Shown here: in pieces, positions 1 through 7,965 of the stretch
Layout of the letters: every line of letters starts with the position of its first letter
How positions within the stretch are numbered: the first letter of the stretch is position 1
Source of the DNA: an uncultured Ruminiclostridium sp.
GTDB taxonomy: Bacteria > Bacillota > Clostridia > Oscillospirales > Acutalibacteraceae
Length of the DNA stretch: 64,000 nt
Direction of reading: 5' to 3'
Assembly: GCA_902490005.1 (NCBI GenBank)
Contig: CABUCM010000010.1
Coordinates: 1-64,000 of the forward strand
Translations under genes and position numbers: made by a program
Notes under the pieces: generated by a model
Database searches by the model: none
What the model saw: only the letters and a program-made list of their open reading frames with translations
Told to the model about the DNA's origin: nothing

Positions 1-2
1 AA

Positions 3-998
3 ATAAAGTCGGGGCGGGTTCACGCTGGCTCTGTGGCCAGCGGCGTGGGCGTAAAGCCCTATTGCATTCTGGCGGCGAAAAAAGCATTGCAGGATCATAT
101 GGAACGCGTCGGCCTGAAGGGCGAGGTTCTGGATTCCAAGGTTCCCTCCACTTATAAAATCGACTATGAAATCGACGAAACGCCGCTGATCTCTATTTTG
201 ATCCCCAATAAAGACCATATAGAAGATTTGGAAAAATGTATTAATAGTATTTTTGACAGCACCTATGAAAACTATGAGATTGTGATTGTGGAAAACAACA
301 GTACGGAATTGAAAACTTTCGAGTATTATCAGGAGCTGGAACAGGATTCCAGGATCAAGGTGGTAACCTGGAAAGGCCCGTTTAACTATTCCGCCATCAA
401 TAACTACGGCGCCACCGCCTGTTCCGGAAAATATCTTTTGTTCCTGAATAACGACGTAGAGGTAATTACGCCGAATTGGATTGAGGAGATGCTGATGTTC
501 GCCCAGCGCGAGGATGTAGGCGCGGTGGGGGCAAGGCTCCTTTATCCGGATGGAACTTTGCAGCACGGCGGCATTATTTTGGGCCTTGGCGGGATCGCCG
601 GCCACGTCCAGATCGGAATCAGCCGTGTGGACCCGGGCTATGCTGGCAGGGTTTCCTTTGCCCAGAATTTAAGCGCCTGCACCGCCGCGTGCCTGCTGGT
701 ACGCAGGGATGTTTTTGACGAGGTGGACGGCTTTGACGAGGGTTTGGCGGTAGCGTTCAACGATGTGGATTTCTGTTTGCGGATTCGGCAAAAAGGCTAT
801 CTGATCGTGTATACCCCCTACGCGGAGCTGTACCATTACGAGTCGAAAAGCCGCGGTTATGAGGACACCCCAAAAAAGCAGAAGCGTTTTCAGGACGAAA
901 TAGCCTTAATGAAAGTCCGTTGGGAAGATGTTTTGGAGCATGATCCTTATTATAACCCCAATTTTTCGTTTAAAATCGGCGGGTTTACCATCAAATAA
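3..998 (+). CDS. Glycosyltransferase family 2, 5'-truncated by the window edge
   Basis: A GT-A fold glycosyltransferase, expected to transfer a sugar from a nucleotide-sugar donor to a cell-surface polysaccharide at the inner membrane face. The frame is open from base 3 with no stop upstream, so the gene begins outside the window. The first residues (KPYCILAAKKALQDHM) resemble the linker before the second GT2 domain of large rhamnan-synthesis-type transferases, so this may be the C-terminal part of a multidomain enzyme (inference). The GT2 core follows: LISILIPNKD opens the nucleotide-binding fold, FLNNDVEV is the DXD-type donor/metal site and FNDVDFCLRI carries the acidic residues of the catalytic region. 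A GtrA-like gene follows after 25 bases, which supports a polysaccharide or cell-wall glycosylation role. Donor and acceptor cannot be told. Confidence 0.85.
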   Translation: MKSGRVHAGSVASGVGVKPYCILAAKKALQDHMERVGLKGEVLDSKVPSTYKIDYEIDETPLISILIPNKDHIEDLEKCINSIFDSTYENYEIVIVENNSTELKTFEYYQELEQDSRIKVVTWKGPFNYSAINNYGATACSGKYLLFLNNDVEVITPNWIEEMLMFAQREDVGAVGARLLYPDGTLQHGGIILGLGGIAGHVQIGISRVDPGYAGRVSFAQNLSACTAACLLVRRDVFDEVDGFDEGLAVAFNDVDFCLRIRQKGYLIVYTPYAELYHYESKSRGYEDTPKKQKRFQDEIALMKVRWEDVLEHDPYYNPNFSFKIGGFTIK

Positions 999-1023
999 CA
1001 GGCGGTAAAAAGGGGATTTCCAT

Positions 1024-1470
1024 ATGAAAAGCTTTATAAAAAAGTTCTTTGATAAAAGCCTGGTTTTATTTTTAATCATCGGCGCCTGCAATACCGTTCT
1101 AAGCCTGGCGCTTCAGTTCGCGCTGTTTAACTGGGCCCACTTTGGGTATTGGGGTTCCTCGGCCACAGCCTTTGCCGTGTGCAGCATCAGCAGCTTTTAT
1201 TTCAATAAAAAGTATTCTTTTCAGAACACGGAAAAAGTGTGGATCACCGCCCTGCGCTTTGCGCTGGTGATCGCCGTATGCTATGTGCTGGCCTATTACG
1301 TGGCGCAGCCCTTGACAGGCTGGCTGCTGAACGCTCTTGGCTGGAGCCTGGAGGCGAGGATCTCCGACCAAATCGCTATGCTGGTGGGCCAGGTGATCTT
1401 CACCTTGCTGAATTACACCGGACAGAAGTTCTTTGCTTTTAAAAGCCCGGAAAATAAAAAAGAAGGATAA
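1024..1470 (+). CDS. GtrA-like membrane protein (lipid-linked sugar flippase family)
   Basis: A 148-residue integral membrane protein of the GtrA family (PF04138), whose members are thought to move undecaprenyl-phosphate-linked sugars across the membrane for glycosylation of surface polymers. Four hydrophobic segments are visible, beginning near residues 12, 40, 75 and 110, and the family motif region around GACNTVLSLALQF and SFYFNKKYSF is clear. Length is normal for the family. The ATG is preceded by AAGGGG. It lies directly downstream of the GT2 gene and shares its orientation, so the two are probably co-transcribed; the pair would supply transfer and translocation steps. A strong terminator overlaps the stop codon. 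Confidence 0.85.
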   Translation: MKSFIKKFFDKSLVLFLIIGACNTVLSLALQFALFNWAHFGYWGSSATAFAVCSISSFYFNKKYSFQNTEKVWITALRFALVIAVCYVLAYYVAQPLTGWLLNALGWSLEARISDQIAMLVGQVIFTLLNYTGQKFFAFKSPENKKEG

Positions 1471-1496
1471 CGGCTCCGCCGTTATCCTTCTTTTCT
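1458..1496 (+). terminator. Rho-independent terminator after gtrA-like gene
   Basis: A perfect stem of about 17 bp (1458-1474 with 1478-1494) closes on a 3-base loop TCC. The TAA stop of the preceding gene lies inside the left arm. T-rich sequence follows on the plus strand and A-rich sequence on the other side, so it could work in both directions. Confidence 0.85.
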
Positions 1497-1643
1497 TGAT
1501 GGAATAAAAACGCTTGCCGGTTTTACCGGCGGAACGGGAACTTTTTCTCAAGTCCTTGGACCGGGCAGGCTGTCGGGGAAATGGGTTTTACCGCCCCAGC
1601 GTCTCGGCCAGCCCTTCCCTCGATGGGTGGGGGCGGTCCCGGG

Positions 1644-2612
1644 CTAATAGATTCCCTGGACAGTGACTTCTCCGGAGCCTATCTCCAGGATATCGCCGTT
1701 TTCCATGCGGACGCGGAGTTCCCCCTCTTTGGTCAGCCCGATGGACTGGCCGGTGAGCTCCCGGCCGCCGCGGACAACGGTGACCTGCCGGTTCAGGGAA
1801 ACGCACAGGGCTTCATAGGGCGTAATAAAGTCGGCGGTCAAATCGGTGAGAAACCGGCCGTAGTTTTTTTCCAATTCCTCCAGCACAGCGCGAACCAGAG
1901 CGGCCCGGTCCGTCTTTTGCCCGGTTTCCAGCAGCAAAGAGGTGGCTTTTTGCTGCAGCTCCCCTTGAAACTGAGGAATGTTGGCGTTGATGCCGATCCC
2001 CACCACCACATAATGGATTTGCTCCATGTCGGCGGTAAGTTCCGTTAAAATGCCGCAGACCTTTTTCCGGCCGATGACGATATCGTTGGGCCATTTAATC
2101 ATGGCTGGGCAGCCGGTAAGCCGGCGGATGGCCTGGCATACGGACAGCCCCACGATCAAGGTGAGATGCGTGGCCTCCTGGGGAGCCACCGAGGGTCGGA
2201 GAAGCAGGGACATCCACACACCGCTTCCCGCCGGGGAGGACCACGCCCGGCCTAAACGGCCTTTGCCGCCGGTTTGCCGCTCCGCCACGCACAGGCTACC
2301 GTCAGGAGCGCCTGCCGCGCCCTGGCGCTTGGCCTCCTCGTTGGTAGAATCGGTTTCCTCCAGGGCGACGATGTTTCGGCCTAAAAACCGGGTGGAAAGG
2401 TCCGCCTGGATCGTGGCGGCGTCTAAAAGGTCCGGCTGGGAAGAAAGCCGGTATCCCCGGTTGGTGACGGAATCGATGACATAGCCCTTTTCCCGCAGGG
2501 CTTTTACCGCCTTCCACACCGCGGCACGGGAAACTCCCAGCTGACGGCTGATTTCCTCGCCGGAAAGATAGCCGCCGGCTTGTTTTAACAGGGATAACAC
2601 TTGATTTTGCAT
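1644..2612 (-). CDS. birA: Bifunctional biotin--protein ligase / biotin operon repressor
   Basis: Activates biotin to biotinyl-AMP and attaches it to biotin-dependent carboxylases; the N-terminal helix-turn-helix allows repression of biotin genes. The 322-residue protein shows an HTH at about residues 18-45 (SGEEISRQLGVSRAAVWKAV), then the ligase core with ETDSTNEEAK, the biotinyl-AMP loop GGKGRLGRAW (GRGRxGR-type) and KWPNDI. A C-terminal SH3-like domain ends it. This is a full class II (repressor-type) ligase. The ATG at 2612 was chosen over an upstream in-frame start because GGAGG lies 7 bases ahead of it and the N-terminus then matches the family. It is transcribed divergently from the DUF951-prfA operon. 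A weak 5-bp stem plus T-run on the minus strand (about 1504-1530) may be its terminator. Confidence 0.93.
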   Translation of the reverse strand: MQNQVLSLLKQAGGYLSGEEISRQLGVSRAAVWKAVKALREKGYVIDSVTNRGYRLSSQPDLLDAATIQADLSTRFLGRNIVALEETDSTNEEAKRQGAAGAPDGSLCVAERQTGGKGRLGRAWSSPAGSGVWMSLLLRPSVAPQEATHLTLIVGLSVCQAIRRLTGCPAMIKWPNDIVIGRKKVCGILTELTADMEQIHYVVVGIGINANIPQFQGELQQKATSLLLETGQKTDRAALVRAVLEELEKNYGRFLTDLTADFITPYEALCVSLNRQVTVVRGGRELTGQSIGLTKEGELRVRMENGDILEIGSGEVTVQGIY

Positions 2613-2646
2613 GGGAAATCCTCCATTTTCACAATGGCTTTGCTTT

Positions 2647-2676
2647 ATTATAAACCCATTGGCCGCTGTTTGTCCA
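2647..2676 (-). promoter_or_regulatory. Sigma-A promoter of birA
   Basis: On the minus strand the -35 box TGGACA (2671-2676) and a perfect -10 box TATAAT (2647-2652) are 18 bases apart. They sit about 35 bases upstream of the birA start codon. Confidence 0.7.
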
Positions 2677-2705
2677 TGCCGCTTCAAAAAGATACAAAAT
2701 GTTCA

Positions 2706-2735
2706 TTGAACACCAATGGGAAGAAGTGCTATAAT
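2706..2735 (+). promoter_or_regulatory. Sigma-A promoter of the DUF951-prfA-tsaC-coaE operon
   Basis: TTGAAC (2706-2711) and TATAAT (2730-2735) with an 18-base spacer. It is divergent from the birA promoter. An 8-base inverted repeat (CCCATTGG at 2655-2662, CCAATGGG at 2713-2720) has one copy inside the spacer of each promoter. Confidence 0.7.
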
Positions 2736-2804
2736 AAATTATTACAAACTGGGAATCTTTTCAAATGGCGGGCCCGCCATTTCGGCAAAACGGAGGTGCG
2801 GTAT

Positions 2805-2999
2805 ATGGACGTCCAGGTAGGCGACGTTTTGGAAATGAAAAAGCCCCATCCCTGCGGCAGCAAGCAGTTTTTGGTTCTGCGCGCCGGCATGGATTTTAAA
2901 ATCCGCTGTACCGGGTGCGGCCATGAGGTCATGGTGCCCCGGGCGAAAGCGGAAAAAAATATCAGAAAGATCATAAGGCGGGAACCAGGCGGGCAATAG
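2805..2999 (+). CDS. DUF951 family small protein
   Basis: A 64-residue protein of the DUF951 family (YyzM-like in Bacillus). The family has no proven function. Visible features are an N-terminal VGDVLEMKKPHPCGSKQF stretch and a C-terminal CTGCGHEVMVPR stretch; the three cysteines and histidine could bind zinc or nucleic acid (inference). The start ATG at 2805 has GGAGGT 7 bases upstream. It is the first gene after the promoter at 2706-2735 and is followed by prfA 45 bases later, so it is probably co-expressed with translation genes. Confidence 0.8.
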   Translation: MDVQVGDVLEMKKPHPCGSKQFLVLRAGMDFKIRCTGCGHEVMVPRAKAEKNIRKIIRREPGGQ

Positions 3000-3047
3000 A
3001 AAAGCAATCCTGCCAGATTTTATCATCCTAGAGAAAGCGGTGTCGTG

Positions 3048-4130
3048 ATGTTTGACCGGCTAGAGGTCTTTGAGAAAAAGTATGAGGAATGCAACCAAAA
3101 GCTCTATGACCCCAATGTGGTGTCCGACCAGGAGGCCTACGCGGCCCTGATGAAGGAGGTCAAGGGCCTGGAGCCTGTGGTTGAAAAATACAAAGAGTAT
3201 AAAAAACAAAAAAACAACGAAGAGGAAGCAAAACAGCTGCTGGCGGAGGGCGGCCTGGAGAAGGACTTCCGGGAAATGGTGGAGCTAGAGCTGGAGGAAG
3301 CCCGGGCTTCCCTGGAGAAAATTTCCGAGGAGCTGAAAATTCTGCTGCTGCCTAAGGACCCCAACGACGACCGGAACGTCATCGTAGAGATCAGGGGCGG
3401 CGCCGGCGGGGAGGAGGCGGCCTTGTTTTCCGCCAGCCTTTTCCGTATGTACAGCATGTACGCGGAGGCCAAGCGGTGGAAAACAGAGATATTGAACGCC
3501 AACGAGACGGAGCTGGGCGGCTACAAGGAGATCAGCTTTATGATCGCCGGCGAAGGCGCCTATTCCCGGATGAAGTATGAAAGCGGCGTCCACCGGGTTC
3601 AGCGGGTGCCGGAAACGGAAACCCAGGGCCGGATTCACACCTCTACGGTGACGGTGGCGGTGCTGCCGGAGGCCGACGACGTGGAAGTGGAAATCAACCA
3701 GGCGGATTTGAAAATCGATACCTTCCGCTCCGGCGGCGCGGGAGGACAGCACATCAATAAAACCGACTCCGCTATCCGTATCACCCACCTGCCCACAGGC
3801 TTGGTGGTGGAATGCCAGGATGAGCGCAGCCAATACAAAAACAAGGATAAGGCCATGAAGGTGCTGAAATCCCGCCTGCTGGAGGCGGAGCGGGAGAGGC
3901 AGCAAAGCGAGGTGGCCCAGGAGCGGAAATCCCAGGTGGGCACGGGAGACCGGAGCGAACGGATCCGCACCTACAATTTCCCCCAGGGCAGGCTCACCGA
4001 CCACCGGATCGGCCTGACGCTGTACCGGCTGGAGGACCTGCTCAACGGAAATCTTGACGAAGTGATCGACGCTCTGATTACCGCGGACCGCGCGGCAAAA
4101 TTGGAAAGCACCATCGATCACCAGGAATAG
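3048..4130 (+). CDS. prfA: Peptide chain release factor 1
   Basis: Recognises UAA and UAG stop codons in the ribosomal A site and triggers peptide release. The 360-residue protein has the family length. The codon-recognition motif is P-E-T (in VQRVPETETQGRIHTST), the PxT form typical of RF1 rather than RF2. The catalytic GGQ follows in FRSGGAGGQHINKTDSA, the glutamine being the residue methylated by PrmC. No frameshift site is present, as expected for RF1. ATG at 3048 is preferred over a GTG one codon earlier because MFDRLEVFEKKYEE matches the usual RF1 N-terminus. In many Firmicutes prmC follows prfA; here tsaC follows directly after 11 bases and prmC is not in the window. Confidence 0.96.
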   Translation: MFDRLEVFEKKYEECNQKLYDPNVVSDQEAYAALMKEVKGLEPVVEKYKEYKKQKNNEEEAKQLLAEGGLEKDFREMVELELEEARASLEKISEELKILLLPKDPNDDRNVIVEIRGGAGGEEAALFSASLFRMYSMYAEAKRWKTEILNANETELGGYKEISFMIAGEGAYSRMKYESGVHRVQRVPETETQGRIHTSTVTVAVLPEADDVEVEINQADLKIDTFRSGGAGGQHINKTDSAIRITHLPTGLVVECQDERSQYKNKDKAMKVLKSRLLEAERERQQSEVAQERKSQVGTGDRSERIRTYNFPQGRLTDHRIGLTLYRLEDLLNGNLDEVIDALITADRAAKLESTIDHQE

Positions 4131-4141
4131 GATGAGAAAAA

Positions 4142-5161
4142 TTGCAAACGCTGATGTTACAGGCGGACGGCCAGGGAATCCGGCGGGCCGCTGAAATAAT
4201 CCAAAAAGGCGGCCTGGTGGGAATCCCCACGGAAACGGTGTACGGCCTGGCGGGAAACGCCCTGGACGGTTCGGTTTCCAAAAAGATTTTCGCGGCTAAG
4301 GGCCGGCCTTCCGATAACCCGCTGATCGTCCATATTGGAAAAACGGAAGAGGCCGCCCCTTTGGTGGCCGAATTTCCGGCCGCTGCCCAAAAGCTGGCGG
4401 CGGCCTACTGGCCCGGCCCCTTGACCATGGTACTGCCCAAATCCGGGCTGGTGCCCATGGAGACCAGCGGCGGCCTTTCCACCGTGGCGGTGCGGCTTCC
4501 GTCCCATCCGGTGGCGAACCGGCTGATCCAGGCCTGCGGCTGCCCTTTGGCGGCCCCCTCGGGGAACCTTTCCGGCAGGCCCAGCCCCACCACGGCCCAG
4601 CATATGCTCCACGATATGGACGGCAGGATCGACGCCATTTTAGACGGCGGCCCCTGCGGCGTGGGGGTGGAATCCACGGTGCTGACCCTGGCGGAGGAAA
4701 CGCCCCGGCTGCTGCGGCCAGGCGGCGTGACGCTGGAGATGCTCCAACGGGTTATCGGCCCGGTGCAGGTGGACCCCGCGGTGCTTCATAAGCTGGAGGA
4801 AGGGGCCAAGGCGGCTTCTCCCGGCATGAAATACAAGCATTACGCCCCAAAGGCAAGGGTCATTCTGGTCAAGGGCAGCGCCCAGCAATACCGCGGGTTT
4901 GTCAACGGGAAGAAAGCCCCCGGCGTAGGCGCCCTGTGCTGCGACGAGGACCAGGCGTTTTTGCAGGTGCCCTGCGTGCCCTACGGAGGAGAAAACGACA
5001 GCGATTCCCAGGCCCGGGAGCTGTTTGACGCTCTGCGGGCCTTAGATGAACAGGAAGAAATCAACACGGTTTACGCCCGGTGCCCGGCGCCGGAAGGCGT
5101 GGGCATGGCGGTTTACAACCGGCTGATCCGGGCGGCGGGATTCGAGGTGATCTCCCTTTGA
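4142..5161 (+). CDS. tsaC: L-threonylcarbamoyladenylate synthase (Sua5/YwlC type)
   Basis: Makes threonylcarbamoyl-AMP from threonine, bicarbonate and ATP, the first step of t6A modification of ANN-decoding tRNAs. The 339-residue protein has an N-terminal YrdC domain (about 12-200; GIPTETVYGLAGNA, KGRPSDNPL, and PSGNLSGRPSPT near the end) and a C-terminal Sua5 domain introduced by SPGMKYKHYAPKA, so it is the long Sua5 form rather than the short TsaC form. The start is probably TTG at 4142, with AGGATGAG overlapping the prfA stop as its ribosome binding site; ATG at 4154 is possible but lacks one. Its stop overlaps the coaE start by four bases, indicating translational coupling. Confidence 0.93.
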   Translation: MQTLMLQADGQGIRRAAEIIQKGGLVGIPTETVYGLAGNALDGSVSKKIFAAKGRPSDNPLIVHIGKTEEAAPLVAEFPAAAQKLAAAYWPGPLTMVLPKSGLVPMETSGGLSTVAVRLPSHPVANRLIQACGCPLAAPSGNLSGRPSPTTAQHMLHDMDGRIDAILDGGPCGVGVESTVLTLAEETPRLLRPGGVTLEMLQRVIGPVQVDPAVLHKLEEGAKAASPGMKYKHYAPKARVILVKGSAQQYRGFVNGKKAPGVGALCCDEDQAFLQVPCVPYGGENDSDSQARELFDALRALDEQEEINTVYARCPAPEGVGMAVYNRLIRAAGFEVISL

Positions 5162-5772
5162 GCGAACCATTGATTATCGGCTTGACCGGCCCCACCGGGT
5201 CCGGGAAGAGCACCGTGGCCCAGGCTTTGGAGGAGGCGGGCTGCGCGGTTATCGACGCGGACCAAATGGCCCGGGAGGCGGTGGCCCCCGGCGCGCCGGC
5301 GCTGAAGGAACTGCGGCGAGAATTCGGCGGCGAGATTCTGGACGATTACGGTAACCTTCGGCGGCACACCCTGGCGAATCTGGCGTTTTCCTCCGCGGAA
5401 AAAACCAAAAAGCTCAACGCCATCACCCATCCTTACATTTTACGGCTGATGAATGAAAAAATTGAGGATTGCAGGAAAAAGCATAAAAAGGTTATTGTGC
5501 TGGACGCGCCGCTGCTGTTCGAGGCGGGGCTGGAAAAAATCTGCGCGGTCACCCTGACGGTGACCGCCCCCAGGGAGCAGCGCCTTCAGCGGGTGATGGC
5601 AAGAGATTCCATCACCAGGGAAGAGGCGGAAAAACGTATGTCTGCCCAGCAGGATGACCAATACTATATCAATAGGTCGGATTATGTGCTGGTGAACCAG
5701 GAAACCAGCGACGCACTGTATTATCAAACCAGGAGGCTCTTACAGCGCCTCAGGGAGGAGCTCCATGTCTAA
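5158..5772 (+). CDS. coaE: Dephospho-CoA kinase
   Basis: Catalyses the last step of coenzyme A synthesis, phosphorylation of the ribose 3'-OH of dephospho-CoA by ATP. The 204-residue protein begins with a P-loop (GLTGPTGSGKST, residues 8-19), followed by DADQMAREAV for substrate binding and LDAPLLFEAGLE, the family signature. The TTG start at 5158 overlaps the tsaC TGA as TTGA and has GAGGTGA seven bases upstream; this gives the normal N-terminus MSEPLIIGLTG. The last eight bases overlap the downstream lytic transglycosylase gene, so the genes form one tight operon. Confidence 0.95.
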   Translation: MSEPLIIGLTGPTGSGKSTVAQALEEAGCAVIDADQMAREAVAPGAPALKELRREFGGEILDDYGNLRRHTLANLAFSSAEKTKKLNAITHPYILRLMNEKIEDCRKKHKKVIVLDAPLLFEAGLEKICAVTLTVTAPREQRLQRVMARDSITREEAEKRMSAQQDDQYYINRSDYVLVNQETSDALYYQTRRLLQRLREELHV

Positions 5773-6355
5773 ATCGGCAAAAAAGGGATTATTGGCCTTG
5801 CTGATGCTGGCTGTTTTAGCCGCGGCGGCGGCAGGCGCTTATTTTTCCTATTCTTTTTTCATAAAACAGGCTTATCCTCGCAAATACGCGGATATTATTG
5901 AGACGCAGGCGGAAAAATATAACATTGACCCCGCTTTCCTTTACGGCGTCATCCGCACGGAAAGCAATTTCGACCCCGGCGCCCAGTCTTCGGCGGGGGC
6001 CATGGGCCTGATGCAGATCATGCCCGCCACCTTTGACTGGCTCCAGACCCATAAAGGGACGGAGCCCAAGCTGGATGCGTCCGCGTTATACGATCCCCAG
6101 ACAAACGTGGAATACGGCGCGTATTTCCTTTCCATTCTGGAAGAGGAATACGACGACGAAACCGTGATTTTAAGCGCCTATAACGCTGGAATGGGAAACG
6201 TGGACCAGTGGCTCAGCGAGAAGGAGCATTCCGCCGACGGGGTAACCCTGCACGATATCCCCTACGGCGAAACAGAGCAGTATGTAAAAAACGTCCTGGA
6301 AAGCCAGGCGATGTATCACCGTTTATACGACGGAGAATTTAAAAACTGGAGGTAA
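5765..6355 (+). CDS. Membrane-anchored lytic transglycosylase (Slt family 1)
   Basis: Cleaves the glycan strands of peptidoglycan outside the membrane, leaving 1,6-anhydro ends. The 196-residue protein has a short cytoplasmic N-terminus, one uncleaved signal-anchor helix (about residues 8-34), then an SLT domain: YGVIRTESNFDP with catalytic Glu66, GAMGLMQIMPAT, and SAYNAGMGNVDQWL, all three diagnostic. No LysM or other wall-binding domain is present. Its ATG lies inside coaE (8-base overlap) and has GGAGG upstream. Context is an operon of unrelated housekeeping genes; a role in growth or sporulation wall remodelling is inference. Confidence 0.92.
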   Translation: MSKSAKKGLLALLMLAVLAAAAAGAYFSYSFFIKQAYPRKYADIIETQAEKYNIDPAFLYGVIRTESNFDPGAQSSAGAMGLMQIMPATFDWLQTHKGTEPKLDASALYDPQTNVEYGAYFLSILEEEYDDETVILSAYNAGMGNVDQWLSEKEHSADGVTLHDIPYGETEQYVKNVLESQAMYHRLYDGEFKNWR

Positions 6356-6360
6356 TGATG

Positions 6361-7776
6361 ATGGCAAAAAAGCAGGAAAAAGAGGCGCCCTCTGTGGAGA
6401 AATTGAAGGAGGCCCTGTTTATTGACAAGAAAAGCGGCGCGGGTAAGATCAGCGACGGCGAGTTAAAAAAGGCGGATGCTTTCTGCGAGCCCTATAAAAA
6501 GTTTCTGAACCAATGCAAAACCGAGCGGGAGGCCGCCGCCGAGGCCGCTAGGCTTGCCCAAAAGGCGGGGTTTACCGAGTTTGACGTGGAGAAAAAATAC
6601 GAGCCCGGGGACAGGGTGATGGTAAACAACCGGGGTAAGGCCATTATGCTGGCCGTGATGGGAAAGAACGGCGTGAAAAACGGCGTGCGGATCGCCGCCG
6701 CCCATATCGACTCCCCGCGGCTGGACTTGAAGCCAAACCCGCTTTATGAGCAGAACGACCTGGCCCTGCTGAAAACCCATTATTACGGGGGTATCAAAAA
6801 ATACCAGTGGTCCGCCATCCCCCTTTCCCTCCACGGCAGGGTGGTGAAAAAGGACGGCTCCTATGTGGATATCGTTTTGGGCGAGGATAAGGACGACCCT
6901 CAGTTCTGCGTCACCGATTTGCTGCCCCATCTTGGCGGCGAGCAGATGAAGAAGCCCGCCACCAAAATCATCGAGGGCGAGGACCTGAACATTTTGGTGG
7001 GCAGCCGCCCCTTTAAAAACGATAAGGGCAGCGAACTGGTAAAGCTGAATATTTTAAAGCTGCTCCATGAAAAGTACGGCATCACCGAATATGACTTCCT
7101 GTCCGCGGAGCTGGAGTTGGTGCCTGCGTTCCAGGTGACGGATATCGGCTTTGACCGGAGCATGATCGGCGGCTACGGCCACGACGACAGGGTGTGCGCG
7201 TATCCGGCGCTGATGGCTGTTTTAGACCAGAAAACCCCGGAGGATACGGTCATCACCATACTCACCGATAAGGAGGAGACCGGGTCCGACGGCAATACTG
7301 GCCTGAATTCCGATTATCTCCGTTACTTTGTGGCCGACCTGGCCATGCAGGAGGGCTTGGAGGCCAGGCACGTGCTATCCAGATCCACCTGCCTTTCCGC
7401 CGATGTGAACGCGGCCTTCGATCCCACCTTTGCCAGCGCCTATGAGGCGAATAATTCCAGCTTCCTGAATAACGGCGTGGTGGTAACCAAATATACCGGT
7501 TCCGGCGGCAAGGGGGGCACCTCCGACGCCTCCGCCGAGTTTATGGGCCGGATCCGCGGCCTGATGGACAAGAAGAAAATTCTTTGGCAGGTAGGCGAGC
7601 TGGGCAAGGTTGACGGCGGCGGCGGCGGAACCGTGGCAAAATACATCGCCAACATGAACGTGGATGTGGTGGATGTTGGCGTTCCCGTGCTTTCCATGCA
7701 CGCGCCCTTTGAGGTGGTTTCCAAAATCGACGTTTATATGGCGTACCGGGCGTTTTACGAGTTCTTTAAGGCATAA
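6361..7776 (+). CDS. M18 family aminopeptidase
   Basis: A cytoplasmic dinuclear zinc aminopeptidase of family M18, probably releasing acidic or neutral N-terminal residues from peptides. About 471 residues, the family length. Metal-binding and catalytic segments are visible: AAHIDSPRLDLKP (first His), GYGHDDRVCAYP (bridging Asp), TDKEETGSDG (catalytic and ligand Glu), SADVNAAFDP (Asp) and the final SMHAPFE (His). Three in-frame ATGs (6355, 6358, 6361) follow the GGAGG at 6348-6352; 6361 has the best spacing (8 bases), though 6355 overlaps the previous stop. It is the last gene of the DUF951-prfA operon, before a long terminator hairpin. Confidence 0.92.
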   Translation: MAKKQEKEAPSVEKLKEALFIDKKSGAGKISDGELKKADAFCEPYKKFLNQCKTEREAAAEAARLAQKAGFTEFDVEKKYEPGDRVMVNNRGKAIMLAVMGKNGVKNGVRIAAAHIDSPRLDLKPNPLYEQNDLALLKTHYYGGIKKYQWSAIPLSLHGRVVKKDGSYVDIVLGEDKDDPQFCVTDLLPHLGGEQMKKPATKIIEGEDLNILVGSRPFKNDKGSELVKLNILKLLHEKYGITEYDFLSAELELVPAFQVTDIGFDRSMIGGYGHDDRVCAYPALMAVLDQKTPEDTVITILTDKEETGSDGNTGLNSDYLRYFVADLAMQEGLEARHVLSRSTCLSADVNAAFDPTFASAYEANNSSFLNNGVVVTKYTGSGGKGGTSDASAEFMGRIRGLMDKKKILWQVGELGKVDGGGGGTVAKYIANMNVDVVDVGVPVLSMHAPFEVVSKIDVYMAYRAFYEFFKA

Positions 7777-7788
7777 TTGGTTTGAAAA

Positions 7789-7840
7789 AGCGAAAAAGAG
7801 GCTCCAAAGAGAATTTTCTCTTTGGAGCCTCTTTTTCGCT
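7789..7840. terminator. Bidirectional terminator between the M18 peptidase and pyk
   Basis: A perfect inverted repeat of 25 bp (7789-7813 with 7816-7840) around a 2-base centre, with A-runs in the left arm and T-runs in the right. It lies between two convergent genes and can end transcription from both sides. A second small hairpin (7877-7896, GTCCGCT/AGCGGAC) lies closer to pyk. Confidence 0.85.
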
Positions 7841-7965
7841 AAAAAACACCACTCGCTTAAAAAGCGGGTTTTCCAGGTCCGCTTTAAAGAGCGGACAGGC
7901 TTGGAAATTTTAAAGATTCCCGAACCTATTTTATTTCATTTTGAAACCGGGAAAAACAAAACGGC

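Noticed and set aside
1590..1637. ACCGCCCC/GGGGCGGT inverted repeat near the birA end as terminator
   Set aside because: 8-bp arms with a 32-base loop and no T-run on the relevant strand; not a credible terminator.
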